From Streptococcaceae bacterium (GTDB lineage Bacteria; Bacillota; Bacilli; Lactobacillales; Streptococcaceae): 64,000 bases of DNA. Every line of letters begins with the position of its first letter. Position 1 is the stretch's first letter. The position numbers were made by a program, and so were the translations under genes. Positions 37,858 to 46,274 of this stretch are shown here, piece by piece. The DNA lies in assembly GCA_031270325.1 (NCBI GenBank), contig JAISXW010000011.1, positions 80,221-144,220 of the forward strand, given 5' to 3'. The notes beneath the pieces are model-generated. The model made no database searches. It had not been told where the DNA came from and saw nothing but the letters and a program-made list of their open reading frames with translations.

Positions 37858-38365
37858 GGTGGAGGTAAGCGAAGATTTGATGTTGATCAAGATGGTTAAT
37901 CTGGATGGCATCCGTTTTAAAGTAAACCAAACTAGAGGGGAGGACATTCAAAGCCTCTGAATGAAAATGGTGTCGGCTCCGGAGTAGACTTGCCTTGGCA
38001 TAAGGATGGTGTTGGATGAAATCAGAACACTTAAACTCGATTTGATGGAGCACCTTGCGTAAGTGTTCTGTGTTATAGTCCAGAGGTGTTTGACCAGCCA
38101 TCTCATCTTGGAGGGCCAGTAGAAAGCGGCGGCCAGTGTGTCGACCGGCAAAATTAACGGTGAGATAGTCTAGTGTTGCTTTGTGAACACGGTTAAAGAC
38201 AGCATTGTAAGTCGCAACGTCCTTAGCAAGACCATAGGTATCACGGATATGTTTGATCGCTGTTGGTGTGACGACTGGATTTAGAAACCACTCATAAGTC
38301 TCTGTGTCGAAATCACCAAAATGATCATCAAAAAGGGTAAAGTAGTGCTGGATTTCAATTGTCAT
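37838..38365 (-). CDS. hypothetical protein
   Basis: A 175-residue soluble protein starting at 38365 (MTIEIQHYFTLFDDHFGDFD). I see no family signature; it is rich in His, Phe and Tyr with HHPYAKASLLRSRHHFHSE near the C-terminal third. An ATG at 38389 would add eight residues but lacks a ribosome site, whereas GGGG lies about 7 bp upstream of the chosen one. It is the only gene between ylbG and the CYTH gene and has a long 5' region with a 16-bp inverted repeat. Confidence 0.65.
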   Translation of the reverse strand: MTIEIQHYFTLFDDHFGDFDTETYEWFLNPVVTPTAIKHIRDTYGLAKDVATYNAVFNRVHKATLDYLTVNFAGRHTGRRFLLALQDEMAGQTPLDYNTEHLRKVLHQIEFKCSDFIQHHPYAKASLLRSRHHFHSEALNVLPSSLVYFKTDAIQINHLDQHQIFAYLHQKTAER

Positions 38366-38475
38366 AGTTAGCCCCGATCGTTTTATCATCGTCTTTATCG
38401 TCTTTGCCTGAAAGTTGACAGAGAAGAAGTGTGTTTAAGGGCAGCTTTATGAACTGGATTTTTGCGCTGTGAGAT

Positions 38476-38557
38476 AGATTTCACGTCTGAATAGGCAAGC
38501 GACGAAACCCATGTGGTTCATGGACTGAGGAGCTTAACGACTTCAGACGTGAAATCT
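38476..38557. repeat. perfect 16-bp inverted repeat enclosing 50 bp
   Basis: AGATTTCACGTCTGAA (38476-38491) and its exact complement TTCAGACGTGAAATCT (38542-38557). The interior has a further CCATG / CATGG stem. It is a strong hairpin in RNA from either strand, or the termini of a very small element. Confidence 0.85.
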
Positions 38558-38657
38558 GGCCATAAGCGAAAAGATGAGTGAATAGAGGAGCCCTTAAAGT
38601 ATAGTTTATCAAAATAAGGTCAAGAACCAAAAAGTTATACAGCTCAGGTTACTTGCA

Positions 38658-39248
38658 TCAAGTTAATTTGCCCATTGAGTCAAGGAAACGGACGACTTTG
38701 CTGCGGGCATAACGATATTCAATCTTGTTGTCTTTTAAGAAATGTTCAAAGTGTTTCTGACCCGAGACGGCTTCTGTGACTTCTACTTCGAGTTCGTAGT
38801 CAATCTTGCCAGCGTACTCGTTTTTATCGAGCGCCATCAAGCCAATCTCTGTCTGGTATTCACGGCGCGTGGTCGTCAGTGAGCCTAAAATCTGAATATC
38901 TGAGGTGGCAATCGAATAGCGCCGTAAAATATCGAGGATCTCTTGAATGTTGGCACAAGTCTCTGGCAACTGTTGTCTGCTCAAGATTGACCTAGCCTCT
39001 TCTGAGGTCAGGTAGATATTATGTTCCAAGTTACCGACTTGTTGGGGGATTTTGAGTGTTAGTTCAGCCGCCTTGTCAAAAGTTCGGATGCGTAAGGAAA
39101 GTTTATGTTTCCTAAGTTGCAGATCTGGGCTATCCAGATAATGATTGGTTTGACGAATAGGTTTGACATGACTAAAAAGTTTGCTGAGATGATCAAACTC
39201 TGGAAGACTCAGCAAGGTTTTATATTCAATTTCAAGGTTTGTTTTCAT
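38658..39248 (-). CDS. CYTH domain protein (triphosphate tunnel enzyme family)
   Basis: A 196-residue CYTH/TTM protein, start at 39248. The diagnostic ExExK is NLEIEYK at residues 4-10, followed by alternating strands with paired charged residues such as LSLRIRTF, AELTLKIP and YELEVEVTE that line the tunnel. Family members hydrolyse triphosphates or cyclise ATP; the substrate is unknown here. It is divergent from relQ, an association seen widely in Firmicutes. Confidence 0.88.
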   Translation of the reverse strand: MKTNLEIEYKTLLSLPEFDHLSKLFSHVKPIRQTNHYLDSPDLQLRKHKLSLRIRTFDKAAELTLKIPQQVGNLEHNIYLTSEEARSILSRQQLPETCANIQEILDILRRYSIATSDIQILGSLTTTRREYQTEIGLMALDKNEYAGKIDYELEVEVTEAVSGQKHFEHFLKDNKIEYRYARSKVVRFLDSMGKLT

Positions 39249-39439
39249 AGAAAATCCTCATGTTTTATGGTAAAATTAAATAATAATGATTGATTACATT
39301 GTACTGAAAAAAAGGAGAGATAGCAAATTTTATAGCGTTTGGCAGGGTTGCATGGGCTGTATGTAGATCATGACGACTCCAGCCATTGGCAAGACAAGCG
39401 CCACTTATCGCTAAATAAAATGAGCGATCCAAATCACTT

Positions 39440-40117
39440 ATGACAGAAAAATTTAACTGGGAAGCTTTTCTTGATCCCTACATTCAGGCGGTTGGAGAGT
39501 TGAAAATCAAGTTACGCGGTGCGCGTAAGCAATATCAGAAACAAAATCGACATTCGCCGATTGAATTTGTGACCGGTCGTGTCAAGCCGGTCGAGTCTAT
39601 CAAAAATAAGGCGAGATTAAGGGGCTTTACGCCAGAAAACATTGAAGAAATGCAGGATATTGCAGGTGTTCGTGTGATGGTGCAATTTGTAGAGGACGTA
39701 GAAGAAGTTTTGCTTTTGCTACGCCAACGCAAAGACTTCAAAATTGTTCAGGAACGTGATTATATCCAACATCAAAAAGAATCGGGTTATCGTAGTTATC
39801 ATGTGATTATAGAATATCCAGTGGAGATGATTGATGGTAAAAAGAATATCTTAGCAGAGATTCAGATAAGAACCTTGGCGATGAATTTTTGGGCAACCAT
39901 CGAACACTCCCTGAATTACAAATATCAAGGCGCCTTCCCTGAGGAGCTGCGAACGCGTTTAGCGACGACTGCAAAAATTGCCTTTGCTTTAGATGAAGAA
40001 ATGAGTAAGATTCGAGAAGAAATTCAAGAGGCGCAACTTTTATTTAATCCATCACGGCATAAAGTTGATGATGGAGTAGGAAATCGGGATGATTTTGATG
40101 AAGAATACAACTGGTAA
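39440..40117 (+). CDS. relQ: small alarmone synthetase RelQ-type
   Basis: A single-domain (p)ppGpp synthetase of 225 residues without hydrolase or regulatory domains. Synthetase motifs include VTGRVKPVESIKNKARLRG near 43-61, DIAGVRVMVQF near 74, SGYRSYHVII near 115 and AEIQIRTLAMNFWATIEHSL near 138-157. It is the first gene of relQ-nadK-rluD with overlapping ends. No convincing Shine-Dalgarno precedes the ATG. Confidence 0.92.
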   Translation: MTEKFNWEAFLDPYIQAVGELKIKLRGARKQYQKQNRHSPIEFVTGRVKPVESIKNKARLRGFTPENIEEMQDIAGVRVMVQFVEDVEEVLLLLRQRKDFKIVQERDYIQHQKESGYRSYHVIIEYPVEMIDGKKNILAEIQIRTLAMNFWATIEHSLNYKYQGAFPEELRTRLATTAKIAFALDEEMSKIREEIQEAQLLFNPSRHKVDDGVGNRDDFDEEYNW

Positions 40118-40916
40118 AAGGATTTGGATTGTTAAAAATGATTCTCAAAAAACCGCAGTCATAGCGGCAGAATTAGAGCAATTGTGTCGGGCTGCGGGCT
40201 TTGTTTTTGATGAAGAGAATCCGGAGATTGTGATTTCTGTGGGTGGGGATGGCACCTTATTAACCGCTTTCCATGACTATGAAAGGCAGTTAAAAACAGT
40301 TCGGTTTATCGGGGTGCATACAGGACATTTAGGTTTTTATGCAGACTTTCAAGAACATGAATTGGAGCAGGTCATTGAAACGATTGTGCATGAAAAGCCT
40401 TCTCAAGCCTTTAAATATCCGCTTTTAAAAGTCCAAATTAAGTTTACAGATGGTCGTGTCAAAACCCATCTGGCGCTGAATGAATCCATCATCAGACGTG
40501 CTTCCAAGACATTGGTAGCTGATGTCAAAATCTCGGACTTCTTGTTTGAAAAATTTCGAGGAGATGGTTTGGCTGTTTCAACGCCAACAGGCTCAACTGC
40601 TTATAACAAATCAATTGGCGGAGCGGTCATGCATCCAAGGGTTCGTGCTTTTCAGGTCACCGAGGTTGCCTCACTTAACAATCTAATTTACCGAACACTC
40701 GGGGCAGCCATGATTATTGCTGAAAAAGACACGGTTGCGTTTGACTTGGAAAATGCAGATGATTATTTGTTGACGGTGGATCAGCTAGAATACTTTTATG
40801 ATCGGATTGCCTCGGTCACTTATAGTCTTGATGGCGGTGAGATTGCCTTTGTTAATGGTGGGCATACAGGTTTTTGGCATCGTGTTAAAAATTCCTTCAT
40901 CGGTGAAGTCAAATGA
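40089..40916 (+). CDS. nadK: NAD kinase
   Basis: Phosphorylates NAD to NADP. The 275-residue protein has GGDGT near 55, the conserved NESIIRR near 133 and TPTGSTAYNKSIGGAV near 161-176. It overlaps relQ by 29 bp; ATG 40089 has AGGA 8 bp upstream, with a second ATG 9 bp later. Overlaps the next gene by 4 bp. Confidence 0.95.
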   Translation: MILMKNTTGKRIWIVKNDSQKTAVIAAELEQLCRAAGFVFDEENPEIVISVGGDGTLLTAFHDYERQLKTVRFIGVHTGHLGFYADFQEHELEQVIETIVHEKPSQAFKYPLLKVQIKFTDGRVKTHLALNESIIRRASKTLVADVKISDFLFEKFRGDGLAVSTPTGSTAYNKSIGGAVMHPRVRAFQVTEVASLNNLIYRTLGAAMIIAEKDTVAFDLENADDYLLTVDQLEYFYDRIASVTYSLDGGEIAFVNGGHTGFWHRVKNSFIGEVK

Positions 40917-41869
40917 GATTTGATTTCATAGCGAAAGAGGATGGTATTTTATTAAAAACGCTGCTCAAGCAACAGGGGATTTCTAAAAAACTATTGGCTA
41001 AAATCAAGTTTGATGGCGGCGACTTACGGGTCAATGGTGTTCAAGCAACGGCTGTGTTCAGATTGGCTAAGCAGGATCAAGTGACTGTTGTTATCCCAAG
41101 AGAAGCGGCAACGCCAACCCTGACACCGCAAGATTATCCTTTAAAGATTGTCTACGAAGATGCGCATTTTTTAGTCCTTGATAAACCAGCTGGGATTGCC
41201 AGTGTGACCGGTCAAAATTATCCCGATCAGACGATGAGTAATTTTGTGGCAGGGTATTTGAAAGCGCAAGAGTATGAGAATCAAAAAGTTCACGTTGTGA
41301 CTAGACTAGACAAGGATACGTCTGGGCTGATGCTATTTGCCAAGCACGGCTATGCCCATAGTAGGATGGATCAGCTGCTACAAAAGAAAGCCTTGACCAA
41401 GAAATATTATGCTGTGGTTCACAGGTCAGATCAGCTGCTAGCGCAAGCTGAGATTCGACTGCCGATTGGTAGGAAAGATGGGTCGATTATTGAGCGGGCA
41501 GTGGTTGCGGCTGACCATCCGACAGCCAAGAGCGCCCACACCTCCTATGAGGTGATTCAATCAAATGACCAGTTGGCTTTGGTCGATATTCAATTACATA
41601 CTGGACGGACGCATCAGATTCGGGTCCATTTTGCCCATCTGGGCGCATCACTACTGGGAGATGATCTCTATGGTGGTCGTCGTGATACGATTAAGCGGCA
41701 AGCCCTACATTGTCATTTTTTGAGTTTCGTTCATCCCTTTTCAAATCAAAAGCTGGTCTTGACATCAGCTTTGCCAGAGGATATGCAGCGAATTTTAGAC
41801 TTAGGGGCAAATCAAAAGAGTGAACAAGCTGCCTTAGAAAAGGATCGGGCGACACAGATTGTCGTGTGA
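40913..41869 (+). CDS. RluD-family pseudouridine synthase
   Basis: A 318-residue RluA/RluD-type enzyme that isomerises uridines in rRNA or tRNA. An N-terminal S4-like segment (about 12-75) precedes the catalytic domain, whose essential Asp is in TRLDKDTSGLMLFAK near 133-147; LHTGRTHQIRVHFAHLG near 228 is also characteristic. The target site is not inferable. Third gene of the relQ operon. Confidence 0.92.
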   Translation: MRFDFIAKEDGILLKTLLKQQGISKKLLAKIKFDGGDLRVNGVQATAVFRLAKQDQVTVVIPREAATPTLTPQDYPLKIVYEDAHFLVLDKPAGIASVTGQNYPDQTMSNFVAGYLKAQEYENQKVHVVTRLDKDTSGLMLFAKHGYAHSRMDQLLQKKALTKKYYAVVHRSDQLLAQAEIRLPIGRKDGSIIERAVVAADHPTAKSAHTSYEVIQSNDQLALVDIQLHTGRTHQIRVHFAHLGASLLGDDLYGGRRDTIKRQALHCHFLSFVHPFSNQKLVLTSALPEDMQRILDLGANQKSEQAALEKDRATQIVV

Positions 41870-41896
41870 TAGCAGAGAGAAAGGAGGTGTTAAAAG

Positions 41897-43258
41897 ATGG
41901 CTGATGATAACTTAACCACACAAGCTATTTTTGCAAATTTGAAAGCACGATTAGCCGACAATGCTATTCAGGAGTTTCGAGATGACTTTCTGGAGCATCA
42001 CATTTATGAGCAGTCTCAGTTTTATCTGGATTTAACTGATCAAGAACGGTTGGCGCTCTATGAGGTACTCTCACCACAGGAGTTGGCAGAAATCTTTGAG
42101 AATCTTGATTTTGATGAAGTAGACATCAATCCCTATCTCAAAGAAATCTCACCAGCGTATTTATCGGCTATGTTTGATGACATGTCATCGGATAATGCAG
42201 CAGATATTTTGACCAATTTGAGTCAAAGAGAACGGCGTGCGATTTTTAACTTGATGGCACCTGAAAATGTGGCTGAAATCCGAAACCTCATGCACTATGA
42301 TGAGGAAACGGCAGGCTCTCTCATGACGACAGAGTTTGTAGCAGTTGTCGCCAATCAGACGGTGAGTTCAGCTATGACCGTTATCAAGGCAACAGCTGAG
42401 GATGCAGAAACGATCTACTATGTCTACGTCTTAGATCAGGAGAAACAATTATTAGGGGTGATTTCCTTACGTAGTCTCTTGATTTCTCATGACGACACCC
42501 TCATTTCTGATATTGTCAATGACCATATCGTCAAGGTAGATGTCGATGAGCCACAAGAACGTGTCGCCCGTTATTTTAGGGATTATGATTTACTTGCTTT
42601 GCCAGTCGTGAGTCATGATAACCTGATGCTAGGCATTGTGACAGTCGATGATATTATTGATGTCATTGATGATGAGGCTCAGAGCGACTACTCTGGACTT
42701 GCCGGTGTCAATACTGAAAATGTTAATCAAAATCCTCTACAATCTGCGAGCAAACGATTGCCCTGGTTAATTGCCCTGCTCTTTTTAGGGATGGGGACAG
42801 CCAGTCTGATTGATCATTTTGATGGTTTGGTCGGCAAGGCATCGATTTTGGCGGTCTTTATCAGTTTAATTACGGGTACTGCTGGTAATGCTGGGACGCA
42901 GTCCTTAGCCGTTTCGGTCCGTAGGATTTCGATTAATGATCAAGCCCATCGCTCATTTTTCGGCTTGATCTTGACAGAGATTGCGACAGGTCTGGTCACA
43001 GGTGCTGTGACAGGCGCGACAATCTTTGCCGTGGTCAGTCTGTGGAAAGGGAACTTGGTCTTAGGCTTTGCTGTGGGGGTTGCTATGTTTTGTGCCATCA
43101 CAGTCGCCAATCTGGCAGGCTCTTTGATTCCAGTCGCCATGGACCGAATGGGATTTGATCCCGCAGTCGCCTCAGGCCCCTTTATCTCGACCATGTCTGA
43201 TCTGACCAGTGTCTTTATTTATTTTTCCATCGCCGGTGTTTTTATCCAATTCTTTTAG
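41897..43258 (+). CDS. mgtE: magnesium transporter MgtE
   Basis: A 453-residue Mg2+ channel with an N-terminal helical domain (1-130), two CBS domains (about 140-260; GVISLRSLLIS and VTVDDIIDVIDDE) that sense Mg2+, a plug helix, and five membrane helices from about 290 carrying GTAGNAGTQSLAVSVRR. A strong AAAGGAGGTG site precedes the ATG. No Mg riboswitch-like leader is visible; it follows the rluD gene by 27 bp, so it is likely the last gene of the relQ operon. Confidence 0.95.
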   Translation: MADDNLTTQAIFANLKARLADNAIQEFRDDFLEHHIYEQSQFYLDLTDQERLALYEVLSPQELAEIFENLDFDEVDINPYLKEISPAYLSAMFDDMSSDNAADILTNLSQRERRAIFNLMAPENVAEIRNLMHYDEETAGSLMTTEFVAVVANQTVSSAMTVIKATAEDAETIYYVYVLDQEKQLLGVISLRSLLISHDDTLISDIVNDHIVKVDVDEPQERVARYFRDYDLLALPVVSHDNLMLGIVTVDDIIDVIDDEAQSDYSGLAGVNTENVNQNPLQSASKRLPWLIALLFLGMGTASLIDHFDGLVGKASILAVFISLITGTAGNAGTQSLAVSVRRISINDQAHRSFFGLILTEIATGLVTGAVTGATIFAVVSLWKGNLVLGFAVGVAMFCAITVANLAGSLIPVAMDRMGFDPAVASGPFISTMSDLTSVFIYFSIAGVFIQFF

Positions 43259-43293
43259 CGCCAACTTTCAAGGCGTCAAATAAGACTGGTAAT

Positions 43294-43317
43294 CGTCAGC
43301 CAAGCTGACGTTTTTTT
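43294..43317 (+). terminator. mgtE terminator
   Basis: CGTCAGC / GCTGACG around CAA, then seven T. Confidence 0.92.
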
Positions 43318-43340
43318 GATGTCATTAAAAGATACAACTG

Positions 43341-43458
43341 CGCAAAAAAGTTTAAGGGCTTAAGCAAAAAGGTCAATGGTTTAAGCAAAAAGCTTAAGAG
43401 CTTAAGCAAAAAAGTTAAGCCCTTAATATAAAAATTTAAAGGGTTAAGCCAAAAACTC
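43341..43458. repeat. array F: about five 21-bp units with CTTAAG cores
   Basis: Units like GGCTTAAGCAAAAAGGTCAA and AGCTTAAGCAAAAAAGTTAA, each with a GCTTAAGC palindrome or its near form and an A5-A6 tract every 21 bp. Confidence 0.85.
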
Positions 43459-43690
43459 GAACATCGAACTTGAGAAGGCTTTATTGAGCTAAAAAAGCCT
43501 TATATTTGCGTCATATAGAGGATTTCAAAGCAAATTTCAAATGAATTTTAAAAAGCTTTCTTGTCTTGTGACACTAGGGCTAGCGAGGGCAGGTGGTTCA
43601 AAAAGAGAAATTATAAAAACAGACTTAAGCCCTTGAGAAGACTGACGTTAAAGTAGTTGGAAAGGGCTTGCCACTATATGATAACCCCTA
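43459..43690. other. intergenic stretch with no recognised feature
   Basis: AT-rich, no open frame with start signals, no hairpin with a T tract. Confidence 0.5.
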
Positions 43691-43719
43691 TTGTCTTGTG
43701 CTTTTGATGGTGGTATACT
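43691..43719 (+). promoter_or_regulatory. promoter of the unknown membrane-protein cluster
   Basis: TTGTCT (43691-43696), 17 bp, extended TGG-TATACT (43714-43719). Confidence 0.7.
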
Positions 43720-43759
43720 GTGAAGCAGTTGAAGTGAAAGGAATTTATAAGGTGTCATA

Positions 43760-44020
43760 TTGGCTATTGCAATAAGTATCGTGATGTTACTTTTAATGTC
43801 CCATAGTATTTTTAAAATCAATAAACAGCAATATAGTTGGAAAGATTTGTCAATTATTTTATCAGCAAGTCTAATGTGTCTTTTAGGGATTGTTTTGTTT
43901 ATTCATGAAGTGCATCAAGTGAAAAGTAACTTTATTGCCGTTGCTTTCAGCTCTTCATGCTTATATTATACACTGGATAAAATTTATAAAAGTAAAAAGA
44001 AAAATGACAGTGACTTTTAG
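43760..44020 (+). CDS. small membrane protein, unknown (cluster gene 1)
   Basis: An 86-residue protein with three hydrophobic segments (about 2-16, 29-47, 56-70) and a basic tail KIYKSKKKNDSDF. It starts at TTG with AAGGTG 5 bp upstream; the next gene has the same ATAAGGTGT leader, which supports both starts. No family recognised. First gene of an AT-rich four-gene cluster behind its own promoter, absent from the housekeeping context on either side. Confidence 0.6.
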   Translation: MAIAISIVMLLLMSHSIFKINKQQYSWKDLSIILSASLMCLLGIVLFIHEVHQVKSNFIAVAFSSSCLYYTLDKIYKSKKKNDSDF

Positions 44021-44060
44021 CACGGCTATCAAAGCACAAGGCATTCATAAGGTGTAAACG

Positions 44061-44366
44061 ATGGAAATTATAATCAGTCTCTTAACTTTTGTGGTCTTAA
44101 CCTTGATAGGAAAGGTATATCACTTAGGTAAGCTCAAAAATAAGCCAGTTTATTTCGGTATTATCATCCTGAGTGTGCTGCTCTGTCTTACTTTCATTGT
44201 GGGACTATTCCCCAAAAATCCGATTGCTTTTGCAATTATGCTCGGTGGTTTTGGTGGTACGGTTTCAACAATCCAGAAGTCAATGGTTAAACGAGCAATT
44301 CAGGAACATTCCCAAAGCCATGGTGCGCAACAGATGAGACAGAAAACGAGGTGGTATGACCGATGA
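44061..44366 (+). CDS. small membrane protein, unknown (cluster gene 2)
   Basis: A 101-residue protein with an N-terminal helix (3-20), a second and third hydrophobic segment (about 32-66), and a soluble basic tail ending RQKTRWYDR. ATAAGGTGT lies upstream of the ATG. It overlaps the next gene by 4 bp (ATGA). I do not recognise a family. Confidence 0.65.
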   Translation: MEIIISLLTFVVLTLIGKVYHLGKLKNKPVYFGIIILSVLLCLTFIVGLFPKNPIAFAIMLGGFGGTVSTIQKSMVKRAIQEHSQSHGAQQMRQKTRWYDR

Positions 44367-44893
44367 GTATATACAAGAGCGTCATTTTTGTGCTATTCAT
44401 GAGCTGTTTGCTAGGGTCTCAGTCGACGGTTCTAGCAGATGGCACAGCTTTCAATCCAGTCGTCAAGACGAATTTTAAAATAGATGGCAATGTGTATAAG
44501 TACGCACTAGCAGTTGATGGATCTTTCGTTCAAGTCGAGCGGAATAATGAGGGCTGGTATCAAATAGATGATGCAGGAGGTGTTGCGGGCCTTTTTCCAT
44601 ATTACCGGACAGCGATTGACAATTATAATAATGATTATCAGTATTTAAGTAAGAACGGTGTGATGATGTCAGTTATTGGCGCTGTTTTAGGAATAGGTGG
44701 CGTTGTGACAGCCGGTCTACTACCAGCTACAGTTGTCACACTTTTACAACTCACTGGTTGCGCAACTATATTGACCACTGGGGCTGATTACATTAATAAA
44801 CTAAATGATCTCAGTGCTTCAGCACCAAAAGAGATAAAAACACGATTTGACGCACTGCATCATGTAGTTAGTTATCACAAAGTAGCTGATTAG
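44363..44893 (+). CDS. secreted or surface protein, unknown (cluster gene 3)
   Basis: A 176-residue protein with a Sec signal peptide (1-25, cleavage near VLA-DG), a beta-rich region (30-90) with NVYKYALAVDGSFVQVERNN, and a Gly/Val-rich hydrophobic stretch (about 100-140) that could insert in a membrane, followed by an amphipathic tail. It overlaps gene 2 by 4 bp. The layout of small membrane proteins with one exported protein recalls bacteriocin or phage-defence accessory clusters, but no sequence signature supports either. Confidence 0.65.
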   Translation: MSIYKSVIFVLFMSCLLGSQSTVLADGTAFNPVVKTNFKIDGNVYKYALAVDGSFVQVERNNEGWYQIDDAGGVAGLFPYYRTAIDNYNNDYQYLSKNGVMMSVIGAVLGIGGVVTAGLLPATVVTLLQLTGCATILTTGADYINKLNDLSASAPKEIKTRFDALHHVVSYHKVAD

Positions 44894-44894
44894 A

Positions 44895-44904
44895 AGGGGG
44901 GGGG
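44895..44904 (+). promoter_or_regulatory. G9 homopolymer as ribosome binding site
   Basis: GAA followed by nine G and TATG: the Shine-Dalgarno of the next gene is a run of nine G, a tract that could change length by slippage and so alter the spacing to the ATG. Confidence 0.6.
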
Positions 44905-44905
44905 T

Positions 44906-45064
44906 ATGGTACTACTAATGATATTAATCATCATTAAACTTATTTATCATGTAATCGGTATATGGCTTTTAGTCATTCTCTTATGTAAATATTTACTTTT
45001 TAAAAAAGAAAGAATCGCACAAATCAATAAGGAGAAATCGGTCGAGGACTCTGACCAGAGATAA
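44906..45064 (+). CDS. 52-residue single-helix membrane protein (cluster gene 4)
   Basis: Hydrophobic N-terminal half (MVLLMILIIIKLIYHVIG continuing to about residue 31), then a charged tail ending in VEDSDQR. Too short for most gene finders, but it follows gene 3 by 12 bp with a G-rich ribosome site and ends before a strong terminator. Holin-like or immunity-like size; no assignment is possible. Confidence 0.55.
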   Translation: MVLLMILIIIKLIYHVIGIWLLVILLCKYLLFKKERIAQINKEKSVEDSDQR

Positions 45065-45089
45065 GCACAGTCAGTGCTATTTAGCAATC

Positions 45090-45135
45090 AACCAAGAAAA
45101 CCTGTTCTCAAATCAGAGAACAGGTTTTCTTGGTT
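45090..45135. terminator. 20-bp perfect bidirectional terminator
   Basis: Twenty-base complementary arms (45090-45109 and 45116-45135) around AAATCA; the arms contain AAGAAAACCTGTTCTC. It separates the cluster from the convergent rgg gene. Confidence 0.92.
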
Positions 45136-45158
45136 GTGTGCTTTTCTGCGGGCTAGGC

Positions 45159-46007
45159 TTAATCGAAAATTGCCAGATAAGCTTGGTAATCATCGGCCTG
45201 TTGCTGCAAGTTCAATTGTCTGAGCACTTGAATTGCCCCATCAATCTTGGCTTGTCCCTCGACCTTTTGACCTAAACGTGTCAGGTAAATGCCTTCTAAA
45301 AAATGAATCTCGTTGATTTCATAGCAGAGCGTGGTCTCTGCCAAAAAATCAGCGGCGAGTTTGAGGAATATCGCCGCATCATCCAAGAGATCTTCGGCAA
45401 GTAAGCGGCGGATGGTAGCGGTGAGAATGAGAATGATGGTAGCGGCTACTTTTGGTAATGAACGGAAAAACAAACTTTTTTGGTAGGCCTTAAGCGTAAG
45501 TGCGCTGAGCTGAGTCGTTGGTATAAAAAACATGGCATGGCTATAAAGTGTGAGATCGTACAAGCCCCAGACCTCAAGCGCTTGAAATTCTTTGACTAGC
45601 TGTTGCGTTGCCTCAAGGTCAAAGGGAATCTCCATGATTTGATTGATATGTTGGGTCAAGACGGTGAGGCGATGCTGTCGGACAGTCACAGCGCTAGGAT
45701 TAGTGTTGCGTTCCTCGTGGTAGCGGAGCAATAGGAGTCCTTCGAGATTCTGGGTCGCCACACAGGCTGACAGCTGATCGATGAACTTCTGATAATGTAA
45801 GTCCAGATGTTCATGGTACAAAAGGAGCTCGTCAAAGGAAGTTCTCGCAAGATCGAGCAATTCTATGAGGTGGGCAACAGAGATCCGACTTTCACCACGC
45901 TCCCACTTGGAAAGAAAGGAAGATGAGATGGTATCTTGACAAAGGAAGTGTGTGCTGATGTGTTTAGCTTGACGGATTTTGCGAAAGGCAGGACCTAAAT
46001 AGTACAT
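45159..46007 (-). CDS. Rgg/GadR/MutR family transcriptional regulator
   Basis: A 282-residue regulator, start at 46007. An N-terminal helix-turn-helix (about 5-60) contains TISSSFLSKWERGESRIS, followed by a C-terminal all-helical domain that in Rgg proteins binds short peptide pheromones. GGAGATAAT precedes the ATG. No SHP-like peptide ORF is obvious next to it. Its promoter region carries repeated ATTGCGT motifs suggesting autoregulation. Its targets may be neighbours, but this is not shown by the sequence. Confidence 0.88.
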   Translation of the reverse strand: MYYLGPAFRKIRQAKHISTHFLCQDTISSSFLSKWERGESRISVAHLIELLDLARTSFDELLLYHEHLDLHYQKFIDQLSACVATQNLEGLLLLRYHEERNTNPSAVTVRQHRLTVLTQHINQIMEIPFDLEATQQLVKEFQALEVWGLYDLTLYSHAMFFIPTTQLSALTLKAYQKSLFFRSLPKVAATIILILTATIRRLLAEDLLDDAAIFLKLAADFLAETTLCYEINEIHFLEGIYLTRLGQKVEGQAKIDGAIQVLRQLNLQQQADDYQAYLAIFD

Positions 46008-46017
46008 ATTATCTCCA

Positions 46018-46080
46018 ATTGCGTGAGTTGCGTTGCGTTAATATGACTTGATTATAGAATATTGCGTCAGCGATTGTCAA
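46018..46080 (-). promoter_or_regulatory. rgg promoter and ATTGCGT direct repeats
   Basis: On the minus strand TTGACA (46080-46075), 18 bp, TATAAT (46056-46051). ATTGCGTGAG (46018-46027) and ATTGCGTCAG (46061-46070) flank the -10, with two further TTGCGT copies at 46028-46039. Confidence 0.7.
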
Positions 46081-46108
46081 CCGATAGTATAGATAAGGGC
46101 GCAAAAAC

Positions 46109-46195
46109 ACCATGGTAAGTTGGACAAACTACCATGGTAATTCGGTAAAGTTACCATGGTAACTTTGGTAAACTACCATGGTAATTTCGACAAAA
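46109..46195. repeat. array C2: four 22-bp ACCATGGTAA units
   Basis: ACCATGGTAAGTTGGACAAA and three variants, each exactly 22 bp apart and each with the palindrome ACCATGGT. Same family as 32212-32278. Confidence 0.9.
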
Positions 46196-46274
46196 GAAAA
46201 AACCAAGCCAACACACGGTTTACTTGGTTGATTGGTTTTCTATCAGTTTGAATGAGCTGTCTTGCGTGAGGGGC

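Noticed and set aside
38476..38557. Insertion sequence with terminal inverted repeats
   Set aside because: The interior is only 50 bp with no ORF and no flanking duplication was found; kept as an inverted repeat only.
41870..41896. Mg2+ riboswitch before mgtE
   Set aside because: Only 27 bp separate mgtE from the previous gene; no room for a known M-box or ykoK leader.
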